From assembly GCF_000948285.1 (NCBI RefSeq), contig NZ_JYBP01000003.1:1116001-1180000 (forward strand): a stretch of DNA of 64,000 bases, in the 5' to 3' direction. The notes beneath the pieces were generated by a model. It had not been told where the DNA came from and searched no databases. It was given only the letters and a program-made list of their open reading frames with translations. Every line of letters starts with the position of its first letter. The first letter of the stretch is position 1. This document shows, piece by piece, positions 42,219-51,032 of the stretch. The position numbers and the translations under genes were made by a program. Source of the stretch: Geobacillus kaustophilus (lineage in GTDB: Bacteria; Bacillota; Bacilli; Bacillales; Anoxybacillaceae).

Positions 42219-43955
42219 ATGGGGCGGGTGCTTATCTATTTGCGGCCATACTGGAAGTGGATGGCGTTAGCTTGGTTGTTTATGTTGATCGAGCTCATCA
42301 TCGAGCTTTGGCAGCCGCTGTTGATGGGGAAAATCATCGACGATGGCGTCATGAAGCAGGATGTTGCGGCCATTTTCACGTGGGGAGCCGTGATGCTCGG
42401 GGCGTCGCTGTTGGCGTTTGCCTCGGGTATCGCCAACTCATTTGCCGCCGCTTATGTCGGGCAGGAGTATGGATTTCGGCTGCGGACGGCGCTGTTTGCC
42501 AAAATCCAATCATTTTCGCTTGCGCGCATCGAGCAGCTGTCGCCGGCTTCGCTCGTCACCCGAATGACGAACGATGTGACGCAAGTGCAAAATATGTTGT
42601 TTATGAGCTTGCGCATCGCCTTGCGCGCGCCGCTTCTCGTTGTCTTTGGCGTTGCGATGGCGTTTGTCGTTCATGCGCGCCTAGCGTTCGTTTTGGCGGT
42701 GGCTGTTCCACTATCCGCCGCTTTTTTATTGTGGGTTGTACAAAGGGCAGCGGCGTCCTTTTCCGCCGTCCAACGAGCGCTTGATCGCGTCAACGGCGTG
42801 ATGCGCGAAAATTTGGCCGGCATGCGTCTCATCAAAGCGTGGATGAGAAACAAATACGAGCAAGAACGATTTGCGGCGGCGAATGATGAGCTCATGGAGC
42901 GGACGATGGGTGTGCTTCGCCTCGTTGAAACGATCACCCCGATATTGTTGGTGGTGATGAACACCGCCATCATCGCGCTGTTGTTTTTCGGCCGCCTGGA
43001 TGTTGAGTTTGGCGCGGCGAGCGCCGGGCAAGTCGTCGCTGTCGTCAACTACGCGACGCGGGCGACGGCGGCGTTGTCGATGTTTACGTTTATTACGATG
43101 GCGTTTTCACGGGCGCGCGCCTCGGCCGCCCGCCTCGCTGAACTGCTTGAGGTGCCAGAAGAACGAAGCGGGGAGCACAGAGCCGATGGGCCGATCGTCC
43201 GGCGCGGGGAAATTCGTTTTGAGCACGTTTCGTTCCGCTACCCGGACAGCAGGCACGATGCGCTCTCCGACATTTCGTTTGTCATTCATCCGCAAGAAAC
43301 GGCGGCGATTTTAGGGGCGACTGGTTCCGGCAAATCGACGCTTCTTCAGCTCATCCCCCGTCTGTATGAACCAGACGCCGGGCGAGTGTTGATCGACGGC
43401 ATCGACGTGCGTGAGTTTTCCGCGGAGAAGTTGCGGGCCTATGTTCGTTTTGTTCCGCAGGAAGTGCTGCTATTTTCCGGAACGGTCGCCGACAACCTCC
43501 GCTTCGGCAAGATGACCGCGACGATGGAAGAGATCGTGAAGGCGGCTTGTGATGCACAAATTCATGAAACGATCACTCGGTTTCCGGATGGATACGACGC
43601 GCTGATAAGTCAAAAGGGCGTCAATTTATCAGGCGGACAAAAGCAGCGGCTGTCGATCGCCCGCGCCTTGGTTGGGCAACCGCGCATTTTGCTTTTGGAT
43701 GACAGCACAAGCGCGCTCGATGCAGAGACGGAAGCAAAGCTCCTCGCAGCGTTGCGGCGGTATGCGTGCACGACGGTGATGGTGACGCAAAAGGTGAGTA
43801 CAGCGATGGCGGCGGATACGATTTTGCTTTTGGAAGACGGCCGCCTGATCGCGCAAGGAAGCCATGAACAACTGCTGGCGACAAGCGAACTGTATCGACG
43901 CATCGTCGCCACACAGGAAGGAAAGAAGGGATCGGTGGATGTCACTACGGCATAG
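42219..43955 (+). CDS. ABC exporter, membrane-fused subunit 1 (degenerate ATP site)
   Basis: This 578-residue half-transporter has six membrane helices then an ATPase domain with Walker A GATGSGKST, signature LSGGQ, Walker B ILLLDDSTSALD and QK in place of the switch histidine (VTQKVST). The usual catalytic Glu after Walker B is Asp and the H-loop His is Gln, so its own site is probably non-catalytic, as in asymmetric heterodimers. ATG 42219 follows GAGAGGAGAG and lies after the promoter. The downstream subunit overlaps by 17 bases. It resembles B. subtilis YfiB/YknU-type exporters; substrate unknown. Confidence 0.87.
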   Translation: MGRVLIYLRPYWKWMALAWLFMLIELIIELWQPLLMGKIIDDGVMKQDVAAIFTWGAVMLGASLLAFASGIANSFAAAYVGQEYGFRLRTALFAKIQSFSLARIEQLSPASLVTRMTNDVTQVQNMLFMSLRIALRAPLLVVFGVAMAFVVHARLAFVLAVAVPLSAAFLLWVVQRAAASFSAVQRALDRVNGVMRENLAGMRLIKAWMRNKYEQERFAAANDELMERTMGVLRLVETITPILLVVMNTAIIALLFFGRLDVEFGAASAGQVVAVVNYATRATAALSMFTFITMAFSRARASAARLAELLEVPEERSGEHRADGPIVRRGEIRFEHVSFRYPDSRHDALSDISFVIHPQETAAILGATGSGKSTLLQLIPRLYEPDAGRVLIDGIDVREFSAEKLRAYVRFVPQEVLLFSGTVADNLRFGKMTATMEEIVKAACDAQIHETITRFPDGYDALISQKGVNLSGGQKQRLSIARALVGQPRILLLDDSTSALDAETEAKLLAALRRYACTTVMVTQKVSTAMAADTILLLEDGRLIAQGSHEQLLATSELYRRIVATQEGKKGSVDVTTA

Positions 43956-45744
43956 CCCGCACGGAGCGCGTTTTGGCGCAAGTCCGCAGCGGGCGAAAAA
44001 CAGCGTCGGCACTTTGCGGCGGCTTTGGGTGTTCATCGCTCCGCAAAAGCGAAAGTTGTTTGCGGCTATGGCCATGGTTGTCGTCAGCTCAGCGCTGGCG
44101 CTTGCTGGGCCGTACGTCATCGGCCGGGCGGTCGATGTGTACATTGTCGAGCGGAGGACGGACGGTTTTTTAGCGACACTCGTTTTGCTTCTTGCCATTT
44201 ATATTGCCCTTGGCGCGGCGACGTTTTTGCAAAACTATTGGATGATCGATGTCGGCCAGCGGACAGTGCGCGGGATTCGCGAACAGCTGTTTCTCCATTT
44301 TCATGAGCTGCCGATTTCGTTCTTTGACCGCCGCCAGCAAGGGGAGCTGATGAGCCGGATTACAAACGACATCGACAACATGAGCCAGACGTTTAACAGC
44401 ACCGTCGTGCAAGTCGTCTCGAGCACGCTTACGCTGATCGGCGCGATGGCGGTGATGCTTTCGCAAAGCGTTTTGTTGACGATCGTCGCCCTTGTTGTCG
44501 TGCCGCTCATGTATGCCGGCATGCGCTGGATCACCAACCGGACGCGGGTGCGTTTCCGCGAGCAGCAGCGGGCGCTCGGAGAAATGAACGGCTTTATCGA
44601 GGAAGTCATTTCCGGACAGAAAGTCGTCAAGCTGTTTTCGCAAGAAAAGCGCATGGAGGCGGAATTGGCGCGCAAAAATGCCGAGCTGAAACGCGCCGGC
44701 TTTTGGGCGCAGACGTATTCCGGCTTCATCCCGAAGCTGATGAACTTTTTAAACAATGTAAGCTTCGCCCTCATCGCCGGCGTCGGCGGGTGGCTGGCGG
44801 CCAAAGGAGCGATTTCGGTCGGCACGATCGTCGTGTTTGTCGAATACGCCCGCCAGTTTACCCGACCGCTTAATGACTTGGCCAATCAATGGAACACGTT
44901 GCTGTCGGCGTTGGCCGGCGCCGAGCGGGTGTTGGAAATTTTGGATTTGCCGAAAGAAGAGGAAGATGAACGGGAAGCGGCGGACGTCGACAAGCTGGAT
45001 GGGCGCATCGAGTTTCGCCAAGTCTTCTTTTCCTATGACAAACAGCGTCCGGCGCTCGATGACGTCACGTTTTCTGTCGCCCCAGGGGAGACGGTTGCGC
45101 TTGTCGGCCCGACCGGAGCGGGCAAAACGACTGTGTTGCAGCTGTTGACCCGTTTTTACGACCCGGATCGTGGGGAGATTTGGATCGACGGCCGCGACAG
45201 CCGAACGATCAAGCGGGCGAGCTTGCGCCGCCATATGGCGTTTGTGCTTCAAGATCCGTTTTTGTTCACTGGAACGATTCGCGACAACATTCGCTACGGC
45301 AGGCTTGAGGCGACCGATGAAGAAGTCGAGGAGGCGGCGCGCCAGGCGAACGCCCACTCCTTTATTATGAAGCTGCCGGACGGCTATGACACCGTTTTGG
45401 CCCCAGGAGGCGGCGGAATCAGCCAAGGGCAGCGGCAGCTGTTGGCCATCGCTCGGGCGATGATCGCCGACCCAGCCATTTTGATTTTGGACGAAGCGAC
45501 GAGCAACATCGATACGGTGACCGAAGTGCGCATTCAAGAAGCGCTCGCGCGGCTCATGAGCGGCCGGACGTGCTTTGTCATCGCCCACCGGTTGAACACG
45601 ATTCAACATGCCGACCGCATCCTTGTGCTCAACGAAGGCAAGGTGATCGAACAAGGGACGCATGAAGAGCTGCTGGCTGCAAAAGGATTTTATTTCCAAT
45701 TGTATCAGCACTATTGGTTGCGCAATGTGCATGTGGCCCGATGA
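43939..45744 (+). CDS. ABC exporter, membrane-fused subunit 2 (catalytic ATP site)
   Basis: This 601-residue partner has six helices and an ATPase domain with Walker A GPTGAGKTT, a variant signature ISQGQ, Walker B ILILDEATSNID with Glu, and switch histidine in IAHRL. Paired with subunit 1, its intact Walker residues face the canonical LSGGQ of subunit 1, giving one competent and one degenerate site. ATG 43939 follows AAGGGATCGG. It ends the two-gene operon. Similar pairs export lipids or drugs. Confidence 0.88.
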   Translation: MSLRHSPHGARFGASPQRAKNSVGTLRRLWVFIAPQKRKLFAAMAMVVVSSALALAGPYVIGRAVDVYIVERRTDGFLATLVLLLAIYIALGAATFLQNYWMIDVGQRTVRGIREQLFLHFHELPISFFDRRQQGELMSRITNDIDNMSQTFNSTVVQVVSSTLTLIGAMAVMLSQSVLLTIVALVVVPLMYAGMRWITNRTRVRFREQQRALGEMNGFIEEVISGQKVVKLFSQEKRMEAELARKNAELKRAGFWAQTYSGFIPKLMNFLNNVSFALIAGVGGWLAAKGAISVGTIVVFVEYARQFTRPLNDLANQWNTLLSALAGAERVLEILDLPKEEEDEREAADVDKLDGRIEFRQVFFSYDKQRPALDDVTFSVAPGETVALVGPTGAGKTTVLQLLTRFYDPDRGEIWIDGRDSRTIKRASLRRHMAFVLQDPFLFTGTIRDNIRYGRLEATDEEVEEAARQANAHSFIMKLPDGYDTVLAPGGGGISQGQRQLLAIARAMIADPAILILDEATSNIDTVTEVRIQEALARLMSGRTCFVIAHRLNTIQHADRILVLNEGKVIEQGTHEELLAAKGFYFQLYQHYWLRNVHVAR

Positions 45745-45902
45745 GGAATGCGCCTGCGCGGCGACGTCGCTCTCCCGCTGAACCGAAAACGAGCGCCGCG
45801 ATCGTTGAACAAAGCCATGTTTCGCGAGGGTCGACGATCAGGCGCCTTTCTATCGCTATGTGAAACGCCGGCTTGTGTCGGGCTTGTCTTGCCAACATAG
45901 GC

Positions 45903-46550
45903 TTAAGGACGCGTTCGCTCGGAGAGGCGCTTTTGAAACGCTTCGCGCCAGCTCGCTGATAAGGCGGGATGGTTGGCGATTTGTTCCAGGGCAGCTGCAT
46001 TGTCCCGCTCATGATAATAAATTTGATTGATATAGGCGATGGACAATGCTCCCGCGCCCCGCTCAACGAGAACGAGCGGCGCGCCCGGTTCAACGATGCC
46101 CTCTTGCAGGACGCGGAAGTAAAAGCCGCTTTTTCCTGTCTGGCAGACGGCTTTCGGCAAATCGGACAGCTGATGTTTGAAGGCCAATTTGGAACACGGC
46201 TGGCGCGGCTGCGACACTTGCACGAGCGCCGTGCCGGCGGCATAAATGTCGCCAAGGCACGCATCGTCTTCGGTCAAACCGGAAAGCGTCCAGTTTTCTC
46301 CAAACGCGCCGGCGGCAAACGGACGGCCGTATCGCTCTTCCCAATAGGTAAAATGTTCTGATGGATAGGCGCAAATCGCTTTATCTTCGCCGCCATGGTG
46401 GATGAGATCGGCTTGTCCATCTCCAGCCAAGTTTTGTTTGCCGACGGCGATCGGCCCGGCGACCGGGGTTTTGTCAATGCCGGTCGTCATCAGTCGACCG
46501 TCAATGTTGACGGTTTTGGGTTTGCCGACGTTAATAGAGATAATCCGCAT
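45903..46550 (-). CDS. MOSC domain protein (YiiM-like)
   Basis: This 215-residue protein has the MOSC layout: GDGQADLIHHGGEDKAICAYPSEH, FGENWTLSGL and the conserved cysteine in QPRQPCSKLAFKH. MOSC domains bind molybdenum or sulfur cofactors; YiiM-type members are linked to detoxifying N-hydroxylated bases, but this is family knowledge only. The start at 46550 overlaps the end of the LLM remnant by 20 bases, and the ribosome-binding site (GGGGGG) is rather distant, so expression may have changed through that rearrangement. Confidence 0.8.
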   Translation of the reverse strand: MRIISINVGKPKTVNIDGRLMTTGIDKTPVAGPIAVGKQNLAGDGQADLIHHGGEDKAICAYPSEHFTYWEERYGRPFAAGAFGENWTLSGLTEDDACLGDIYAAGTALVQVSQPRQPCSKLAFKHQLSDLPKAVCQTGKSGFYFRVLQEGIVEPGAPLVLVERGAGALSIAYINQIYYHERDNAAALEQIANHPALSASWREAFQKRLSERTRP

Positions 46551-46722
46551 CGTTCGTTTCTACCCCCCACATCGTTTCGGCAATGAACCGGAATGAGGTC
46601 AGTTTATCAGAAAAATCATAAAATTGAGCGAGACGGACCGTGTTTTCCAGCGCTTCTTCCGCGGTCGTGCCTTCGGGGATCGGCGATTGGTCAAGAACGC
46701 TGAGCTTTAGCGGCATGATCAT
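46531..46722 (-). pseudogene. remnant of an LLM-class flavin oxidoreductase (63 aa)
   Basis: The frame begins MIMPLKLSVLDQSPIPEGTT then AEEALENTVRLAQ, the first 30 residues of luciferase-like (LLM) monooxygenases, whose members are about 330 residues. It then jumps to unrelated sequence (FYDFSDKLTSFRFIAETMWG...) and stops. GAGGGAGG before the ATG shows the original expression signals remain. Almost all of the barrel is gone, so it cannot be active as an oxidoreductase. The stop falls inside the MOSC start region. Confidence 0.7.
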
Positions 46723-46736
46723 TTTTCCTCCCTCTC

Positions 46737-46759
46737 GAAATGTTGATGTATCAAGGCTT
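46737..46759 (-). repeat. 23-bp leader repeat, copy 2
   Basis: On the minus strand this reads AAGCCTTGATACATCAACAT and on, matching 23155-23177 with two mismatches. It ends 15 bases before the start codon of the LLM remnant. Confidence 0.5.
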
Positions 46760-46915
46760 TCTTTTCCTTGCGGTTGCATGCTCTCCCGCCTACGCTCACG
46801 CGTGGAAGTGGGGGTCTTCTCGGCGCGAGATGATAAAAATGGTTAGTTCTTATTATGGGATGTTTCGTTTCTTGTTGTCCATTGATTTGCTTTTGCCATC
46901 CAACGGCAGCCAGCC

Positions 46916-46944
46916 AAAAAACAGCCCGCCGTTTCAGCCGGCGG
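46916..46944 (-). terminator. terminator of the coiled-coil gene
   Basis: On the minus strand CCGCCG pairs with CGGCGG around a 7-base loop, then GCTGTTTTTT. Confidence 0.75.
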
Positions 46945-46983
46945 ATTGCGGTGCGGTAGACGCCGAAAGATGGTGACAGCCTT

Positions 46984-47970
46984 CTACAAGCGGATCGGGT
47001 TTTTTGGTTCAGCGGCTTGGCGGTCGATTTTTTGGCTGCGCCCCCGACCGGAAAAGAACGAGGAAAACAGTTGTTTGACGCTGTCAACGATAAAGGAGCA
47101 TCGTTCATACAGCGCTTCTTTTAAGCTATCGAGCTGGCGGGTCACTTTGTATTGCGCCGCCTCTTGCGCCTCAAGCCGCTCGATGACTGTCTGGTGAAAG
47201 ACGCGCTGCAACTCGAGCTGTTCCACTAATTTTTGGTACAGTTTTTCTTGCCCTTCGAGGCGGGCGGCCATTCCTTCGGCTGTTTGTTCCCGTTCAGTCG
47301 ATTGCCGCTCAAGCCGACGCATCGCTTCACTTTGCGCCGTCAACGCTTCGATGACGGCTTGGCGCGCTGTTTCTTCTTTTGCGAACTGCTCCTCCCATGC
47401 GCGCCGCTGTTCGTGCTCCATCTGCTCGTGAGCGTTGATCGATCGTTCAAGGCGGGCCAGCGTTTCGGCGAGCTCCGCTTGTTCTCGTTGTTCGGCAGCG
47501 AGCCATTGCTCGAGCCGGGCGAACGCTTCCGCCCATTGCTTGTTTTGCTCCGCCTGCAGGTTTTGCCCGGCATTAGAGGCATTAATGAAGCGCCAAACAG
47601 TTTCAGTTAGTTCGCGATACAGCTCAGTTTGCTCGGTTTGGCTTGCCGCCACCATCCCCTTGAGGTCATCCAGCGCCTTGACGAGACGTCCGCTATGCTC
47701 GGCTTGTGCCGTTTGTCCGGCGGCAAGAGAACGTTCAAGCCAAGTCAAGGCATCGGCGATTTTCTCACGATCATCGGCTTGCTGCTTTCGTCCTTCCTCC
47801 ACCGCCAGCTTGAGGCGAAGGAACGCCTCGGTCAATTGTTCAAGCAGCTGAGTTTGCTCTTCAATCATTTGTTCCGTTTTTGCGCGTCGGTAATAAAACA
47901 CCGAATGCGAGGGGGGAGGCGGAGTGGCACCGTACACGTGCGGGGTCATCTGTTTGTTCATGTAAATCAA
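46984..47970 (-). CDS. hypothetical coiled-coil protein (328 aa)
   Basis: After a short Pro-rich head (TPHVYGATPPPPSHSVFYYRR) nearly the whole protein is a predicted coiled coil rich in Glu, Gln, Ala and Arg with heptad-like repeats (residues about 40-280), ending in a basic tail (SGRGRSQKIDRQAAEPKNP). No signal peptide or membrane segment. TTG at 47970 is favoured because AAGGAGG lies nine bases upstream; ATG four codons later is possible. The build recalls spore-coat or envelope-associated coiled-coil proteins, but no family was recognised and no function is given. Confidence 0.65.
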   Translation of the reverse strand: MIYMNKQMTPHVYGATPPPPSHSVFYYRRAKTEQMIEEQTQLLEQLTEAFLRLKLAVEEGRKQQADDREKIADALTWLERSLAAGQTAQAEHSGRLVKALDDLKGMVAASQTEQTELYRELTETVWRFINASNAGQNLQAEQNKQWAEAFARLEQWLAAEQREQAELAETLARLERSINAHEQMEHEQRRAWEEQFAKEETARQAVIEALTAQSEAMRRLERQSTEREQTAEGMAARLEGQEKLYQKLVEQLELQRVFHQTVIERLEAQEAAQYKVTRQLDSLKEALYERCSFIVDSVKQLFSSFFSGRGRSQKIDRQAAEPKNPIRL

Positions 47971-48044
47971 TGGGAAAAGCCTCCTTTCCATTCGTCTATG
48001 TAGCATCATATGCCGCTGCCGCTCGGTCGGTTTGGGCGGTTTAT

Positions 48045-48074
48045 TTGTGGCGTTCCTCTCTCTTTTGGTATAAT
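48045..48074 (+). promoter_or_regulatory. promoter of the thioredoxin-like gene
   Basis: TTGTGG (48045-48050), an 18-bp spacer and a perfect TATAAT (48069-48074). An in-frame ATG at 48090 would sit very close to the transcription start. Confidence 0.5.
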
Positions 48075-48110
48075 TAAAAAGAGAAAAAAATGGAAGAAAG
48101 GGTGTTAGGT

Positions 48111-48674
48111 ATGCCAGCTGTCGAATCGAATATGTTTCCGCTTGGCAAACAAGCGCCTCCGTTTGCCCTCACGAATGTCATCGATGGCAGCGTCGTTCGT
48201 CTTGAGGATGTGAAATCGGACGCAGCGACTGTCATTATGTTCATTTGCAACCATTGTCCGTTTGTCAAGCATGTGCAGCATGAACTTGTTCGTCTCGCAA
48301 ACGATTATATGCCCAAAGGGGTGTCGTTTGTCGCCATCAACTCCAACGATGCTGAACAATATCCGGAAGATTCGCCGGAAAACATGAAAAAAGTGGCTAA
48401 AGAGCTTGGCTACCCGTTCCCATACTTGTATGACGAAACGCAAGAAGTGGCGAAGGCGTACGACGCCGCCTGCACCCCGGATTTTTATGTTTTCGACCGT
48501 GAGCTGAAATGCGTCTACCGCGGCCAGCTTGATGATTCGCGGCCGAACAACGGCATCCCGGTGACCGGAGAATCAATCCGCGCCGCGCTGGACGCCTTGT
48601 TGGAGGGCCGTCCGGTGCCGGAAAAGCAAAAGCCGAGCATCGGCTGCAGCATTAAATGGAAGCCATCCGCGTAA
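48111..48674 (+). CDS. thioredoxin-fold peroxiredoxin-like protein
   Basis: This 187-residue protein has a thioredoxin/AhpC-TSA fold with the redox motif CNHCPFVK (Cys46, Cys49) followed by VSFVAINSND and TPDFYVFD. The CNHCPFV variant defines a subgroup distinct from ResA and classical thioredoxin. No signal peptide is visible, so it acts in the cytoplasm. ATG 48111 with AAAGGGTG upstream is preferred over ATG 48090. It is probably a thiol-disulfide or peroxide-reducing enzyme; a terminator follows at 48748. Confidence 0.82.
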   Translation: MPAVESNMFPLGKQAPPFALTNVIDGSVVRLEDVKSDAATVIMFICNHCPFVKHVQHELVRLANDYMPKGVSFVAINSNDAEQYPEDSPENMKKVAKELGYPFPYLYDETQEVAKAYDAACTPDFYVFDRELKCVYRGQLDDSRPNNGIPVTGESIRAALDALLEGRPVPEKQKPSIGCSIKWKPSA

Positions 48675-48747
48675 ACTGTTGCTTGACTTCTCGTTGTCGA
48701 ACGAATATGATGAAGAAAGCGTCATTCGTTTGCTGCGGGATCATCGC

Positions 48748-48788
48748 AAGCCGTGCCGTTGCCGCTCATGAAGCTGGCGCGGCTTTTT
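48748..48788 (+). terminator. probable terminator
   Basis: AAGCCGTGCC (48748-48757) pairs with GGCGCGGCTT, followed by TTTTT; the loop is large. Confidence 0.6.
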
Positions 48789-48931
48789 CGTTGCCCGCTG
48801 TCCGCTTGACAAATTCACACTGGCGCCGCCGCGGAGCGGCAAGGATGGATGAGAGGCAGGGCTTCCATTGTTTTTGTGTTTTCTTCGAGTTTTCATAATA
48901 AATGTTATGTAAACAAAAGGAGAAAAGCGAG

Positions 48932-49321
48932 ATGGCGGAAAGACGATATCGAGTGTTTGTGTATGGCACGTTGCTGACTGGCGAGGACAACCATGATGTC
49001 GTAGCTCCCTATGTTTGCGCCGTATGCCCAGGGAAGGTGAACGGTCGTTTGTACAGCGTTGGCCCGTACCCTGCGCTTGTGCTCGGTGAAGAAGGAGAAG
49101 TGGAAGGGGAATGGCTGACGGTGACGGAGGAAGGGCTCAAGGCGATGGATGAGCTTGAAGACTACGCCGAAGGACGGGACGATAACGAATATGAGCGGAT
49201 ATGGGTCCGCGACGCCCGCCAACCGATCGAAGGGTACGTCTACGTTTACTTGCCGGAAAAAGCCGCCGGCCTGCCGATCATTTCGTCCGGCTCGTGGCGT
49301 CGGCGTGAGGAGAAAACGTAA
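48932..49321 (+). CDS. gamma-glutamylcyclotransferase-like (AIG2/YtfP) protein
   Basis: This 129-residue protein shows the GGCT-fold start VFVYGTLLTGEDNHDV, the YPALVLGEEGEVEGEW strand region and the acidic DELEDYAEGRDDNEYER segment with the probable catalytic Glu. Members act as gamma-glutamylcyclotransferases or gamma-glutamylamine cyclotransferases, but bacterial YtfP-type activities are mostly unproven. ATG 48932 follows AAAGGAG. A very strong terminator follows. Confidence 0.82.
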   Translation: MAERRYRVFVYGTLLTGEDNHDVVAPYVCAVCPGKVNGRLYSVGPYPALVLGEEGEVEGEWLTVTEEGLKAMDELEDYAEGRDDNEYERIWVRDARQPIEGYVYVYLPEKAAGLPIISSGSWRRREEKT

Positions 49322-49340
49322 CATCCATAGCGGATAGAAA

Positions 49341-49382
49341 AAGCCAGCCGAGGAGACAATCGTCTCCTCGGCTGGCTTTTTT
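49341..49382 (+). terminator. strong rho-independent terminator
   Basis: A 17-bp perfect stem (AAGCCAGCCGAGGAGAC and its complement) with a 4-base loop, followed by a T-run. Confidence 0.92.
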
Positions 49383-49459
49383 GTATAAATATTCGTCTTG
49401 TTTGAAAAAGTTTGCAAAAAAATTCATTATAAAAATACAGAAAAATTGATAAAAAAGTA

Positions 49460-49488
49460 TTGCCAAACGGCTTCTCTTTTTCTATAAT
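49460..49488 (+). promoter_or_regulatory. glnA promoter
   Basis: TTGCCA (49460-49465), a 17-bp spacer and perfect TATAAT (49483-49488), 46 bases before the glnA start. A GlnR/TnrA site was looked for and not convincingly found. Confidence 0.75.
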
Positions 49489-49534
49489 AAAATCATGTTA
49501 GGAAAATAAACGCGTGAATGTGAGGTAATTTAAC

Positions 49535-50893
49535 ATGTCAAAACCGTTCGTTTCCTCTGCACAAACGGAGTTGTTGGAACAAATCAAAGAGAAGATCAAA
49601 GAAAAAAACGTTGAGCTTCTTCATTTGCAGTTTGTCGACATTGAAGGGATTTTAAAGCACGTGACCGTGACGGCTGAACAGCTTGATGATGTTGTCGAAG
49701 GGAAAATCATGTTTGACGGTTCGTCGATCAAAGGCTTCTCGCCGATCAACCGTTCCGACTTGTACTTGCTGCCGGATTTGAATACGTTTGCTGTTTTGCC
49801 GTGGACTGTCGAGGAAGGCTATGCGGAAGCGCGCTTTCTCTGCTCGGTGACCAATCCGGACGGCACGCTGTTTGAAGGCGACCCGCGCAACGTGCTGAAA
49901 AAAACGATCGAGCGGGCGGCGGAAAAAGGATATACGATCTCGGTCGGTCCGGAGCTGGAGTTTTTCCTGTTCAAAGCCGATGAAAACGGCAATCCGACGC
50001 TCGAGCTCCATGATGGCGGCGGTTATTTCGAACCGTCTCCGAAAGACTTGGGCGAGCGCGTTCGCCTTGAAATTTACCGCGCCTTAAAAGCGATGGGCTT
50101 TACGATTGAAGCGTCGCACCATGAAGTGGCGGAAGGCCAGCATGAGATCAACTTCAAATATGCCGATGCGCTCGGTGCGGCTGACAATGCGACGACGTAC
50201 AAATGGGTCGTCAAAACGATCGCCAGCAAGTTCGGCCTCCATGCGACGTTTATGCCAAAACCGGTGTTTGGCATCAACGGTTCAGGCATGCATGTCAACA
50301 TTTCCCTTTTCAAAGATGGGGAAAATGCGTTCTTTGATCCGAACGATGCGAACCAGTTGTCAGAAACAGCGTACCAATTCATCGCGGGCTTGCTGAAAAA
50401 CGTCAAACACTTTGCGGCGGTTACGAACCCGCTTGTCAACTCGTACAAACGGCTTGTGCCAGGGTATGAGGCGCCTTGCTACATCGCCTGGTCCGCTTCG
50501 AACCGTTCGGCGCTCATCCGCATTCCGGCCAAACGCGGTGTCGCGACGCGCGTCGAGCTCCGTTGCCCGGACCCGTCGGCTAACCCGTACTTAGCGTATG
50601 CCATCATCGCGGCGGCTGGTTTGGACGGCGTTGAAAAAGGCTTAACCGCTCCTGCTCCGATTGACGAGGACATCTTCCATATGTCGGACGAACGTCGCGC
50701 CGAACTTGGCATTGACAACTTGCCGGAAAACTTGGGCGAGGCCATCGCTGCGTTTGAAAGCGGAGGAATCGGCCGCGCGACGCTTGGCGAGCACGTATTC
50801 AACGAATACGTCGCGATGAAAAAAGACGAATGGAACAGCTACCGCACGGCGGTTCATGCTTGGGAAGTCGAGCGGTATCAAGGGAAATTTTGA
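49535..50893 (+). CDS. glnA: glutamine synthetase type I
   Basis: This 452-residue enzyme makes glutamine from glutamate, ammonia and ATP. Landmarks are MFDGSSIKGF, VGPELEFFLF, the glutamate flap NSYKRLVPGYEAPCYIAWSASNRSALIRIP and NPYLAYAIIAAAGLDG. The length of about 450 and absence of the adenylylation Tyr region (NLYDLPPEE) place it in the GS-I-alpha class of Firmicutes. Unlike B. subtilis glnA there is no glnR upstream, so it could be a second synthetase or a relocated one. GTGAGGTAATT precedes the ATG. Confidence 0.93.
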   Translation: MSKPFVSSAQTELLEQIKEKIKEKNVELLHLQFVDIEGILKHVTVTAEQLDDVVEGKIMFDGSSIKGFSPINRSDLYLLPDLNTFAVLPWTVEEGYAEARFLCSVTNPDGTLFEGDPRNVLKKTIERAAEKGYTISVGPELEFFLFKADENGNPTLELHDGGGYFEPSPKDLGERVRLEIYRALKAMGFTIEASHHEVAEGQHEINFKYADALGAADNATTYKWVVKTIASKFGLHATFMPKPVFGINGSGMHVNISLFKDGENAFFDPNDANQLSETAYQFIAGLLKNVKHFAAVTNPLVNSYKRLVPGYEAPCYIAWSASNRSALIRIPAKRGVATRVELRCPDPSANPYLAYAIIAAAGLDGVEKGLTAPAPIDEDIFHMSDERRAELGIDNLPENLGEAIAAFESGGIGRATLGEHVFNEYVAMKKDEWNSYRTAVHAWEVERYQGKF

Positions 50894-50907
50894 GCAAAAA
50901 CAAGTTT

Positions 50908-50951
50908 CAACAAGGCGTCCTGTTTCGATATTCGGGGCGCCTTGTTTCTTT
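50908..50951 (+). terminator. glnA terminator
   Basis: CAAGGCGTCC pairs with GGGCGCCTTG across a 14-base loop, followed by TTTCTTTG and more T. Confidence 0.8.
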
Positions 50952-51032
50952 GTTTTTTTAGACGCCGAGCCGGTGGCCGTTTGCGATGTCATGGGTGTAA
51001 TGAAAAAATGATAGTATTTTTTATTTTTTTAA

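Larger units (their letters stand above)
46723..46983. other. intergenic region with a repeat and hairpins
   Basis: This region has no gene. It holds the second copy of the 23-bp leader repeat (46737-46759), a GC-rich hairpin around 46790-46825 (minus strand ACGC-GTGA-GCGT within a larger C-rich/G-rich stem), and the terminator of the coiled-coil gene. The hairpin could be an old insertion-element end. Confidence 0.4.

Noticed and set aside
49383-49534. GlnR/TnrA box (TGTNA-N7-TNACA) before glnA
   Set aside because: The best candidate TGTTA-N7 is followed by AAACG, which misses the second half-site.
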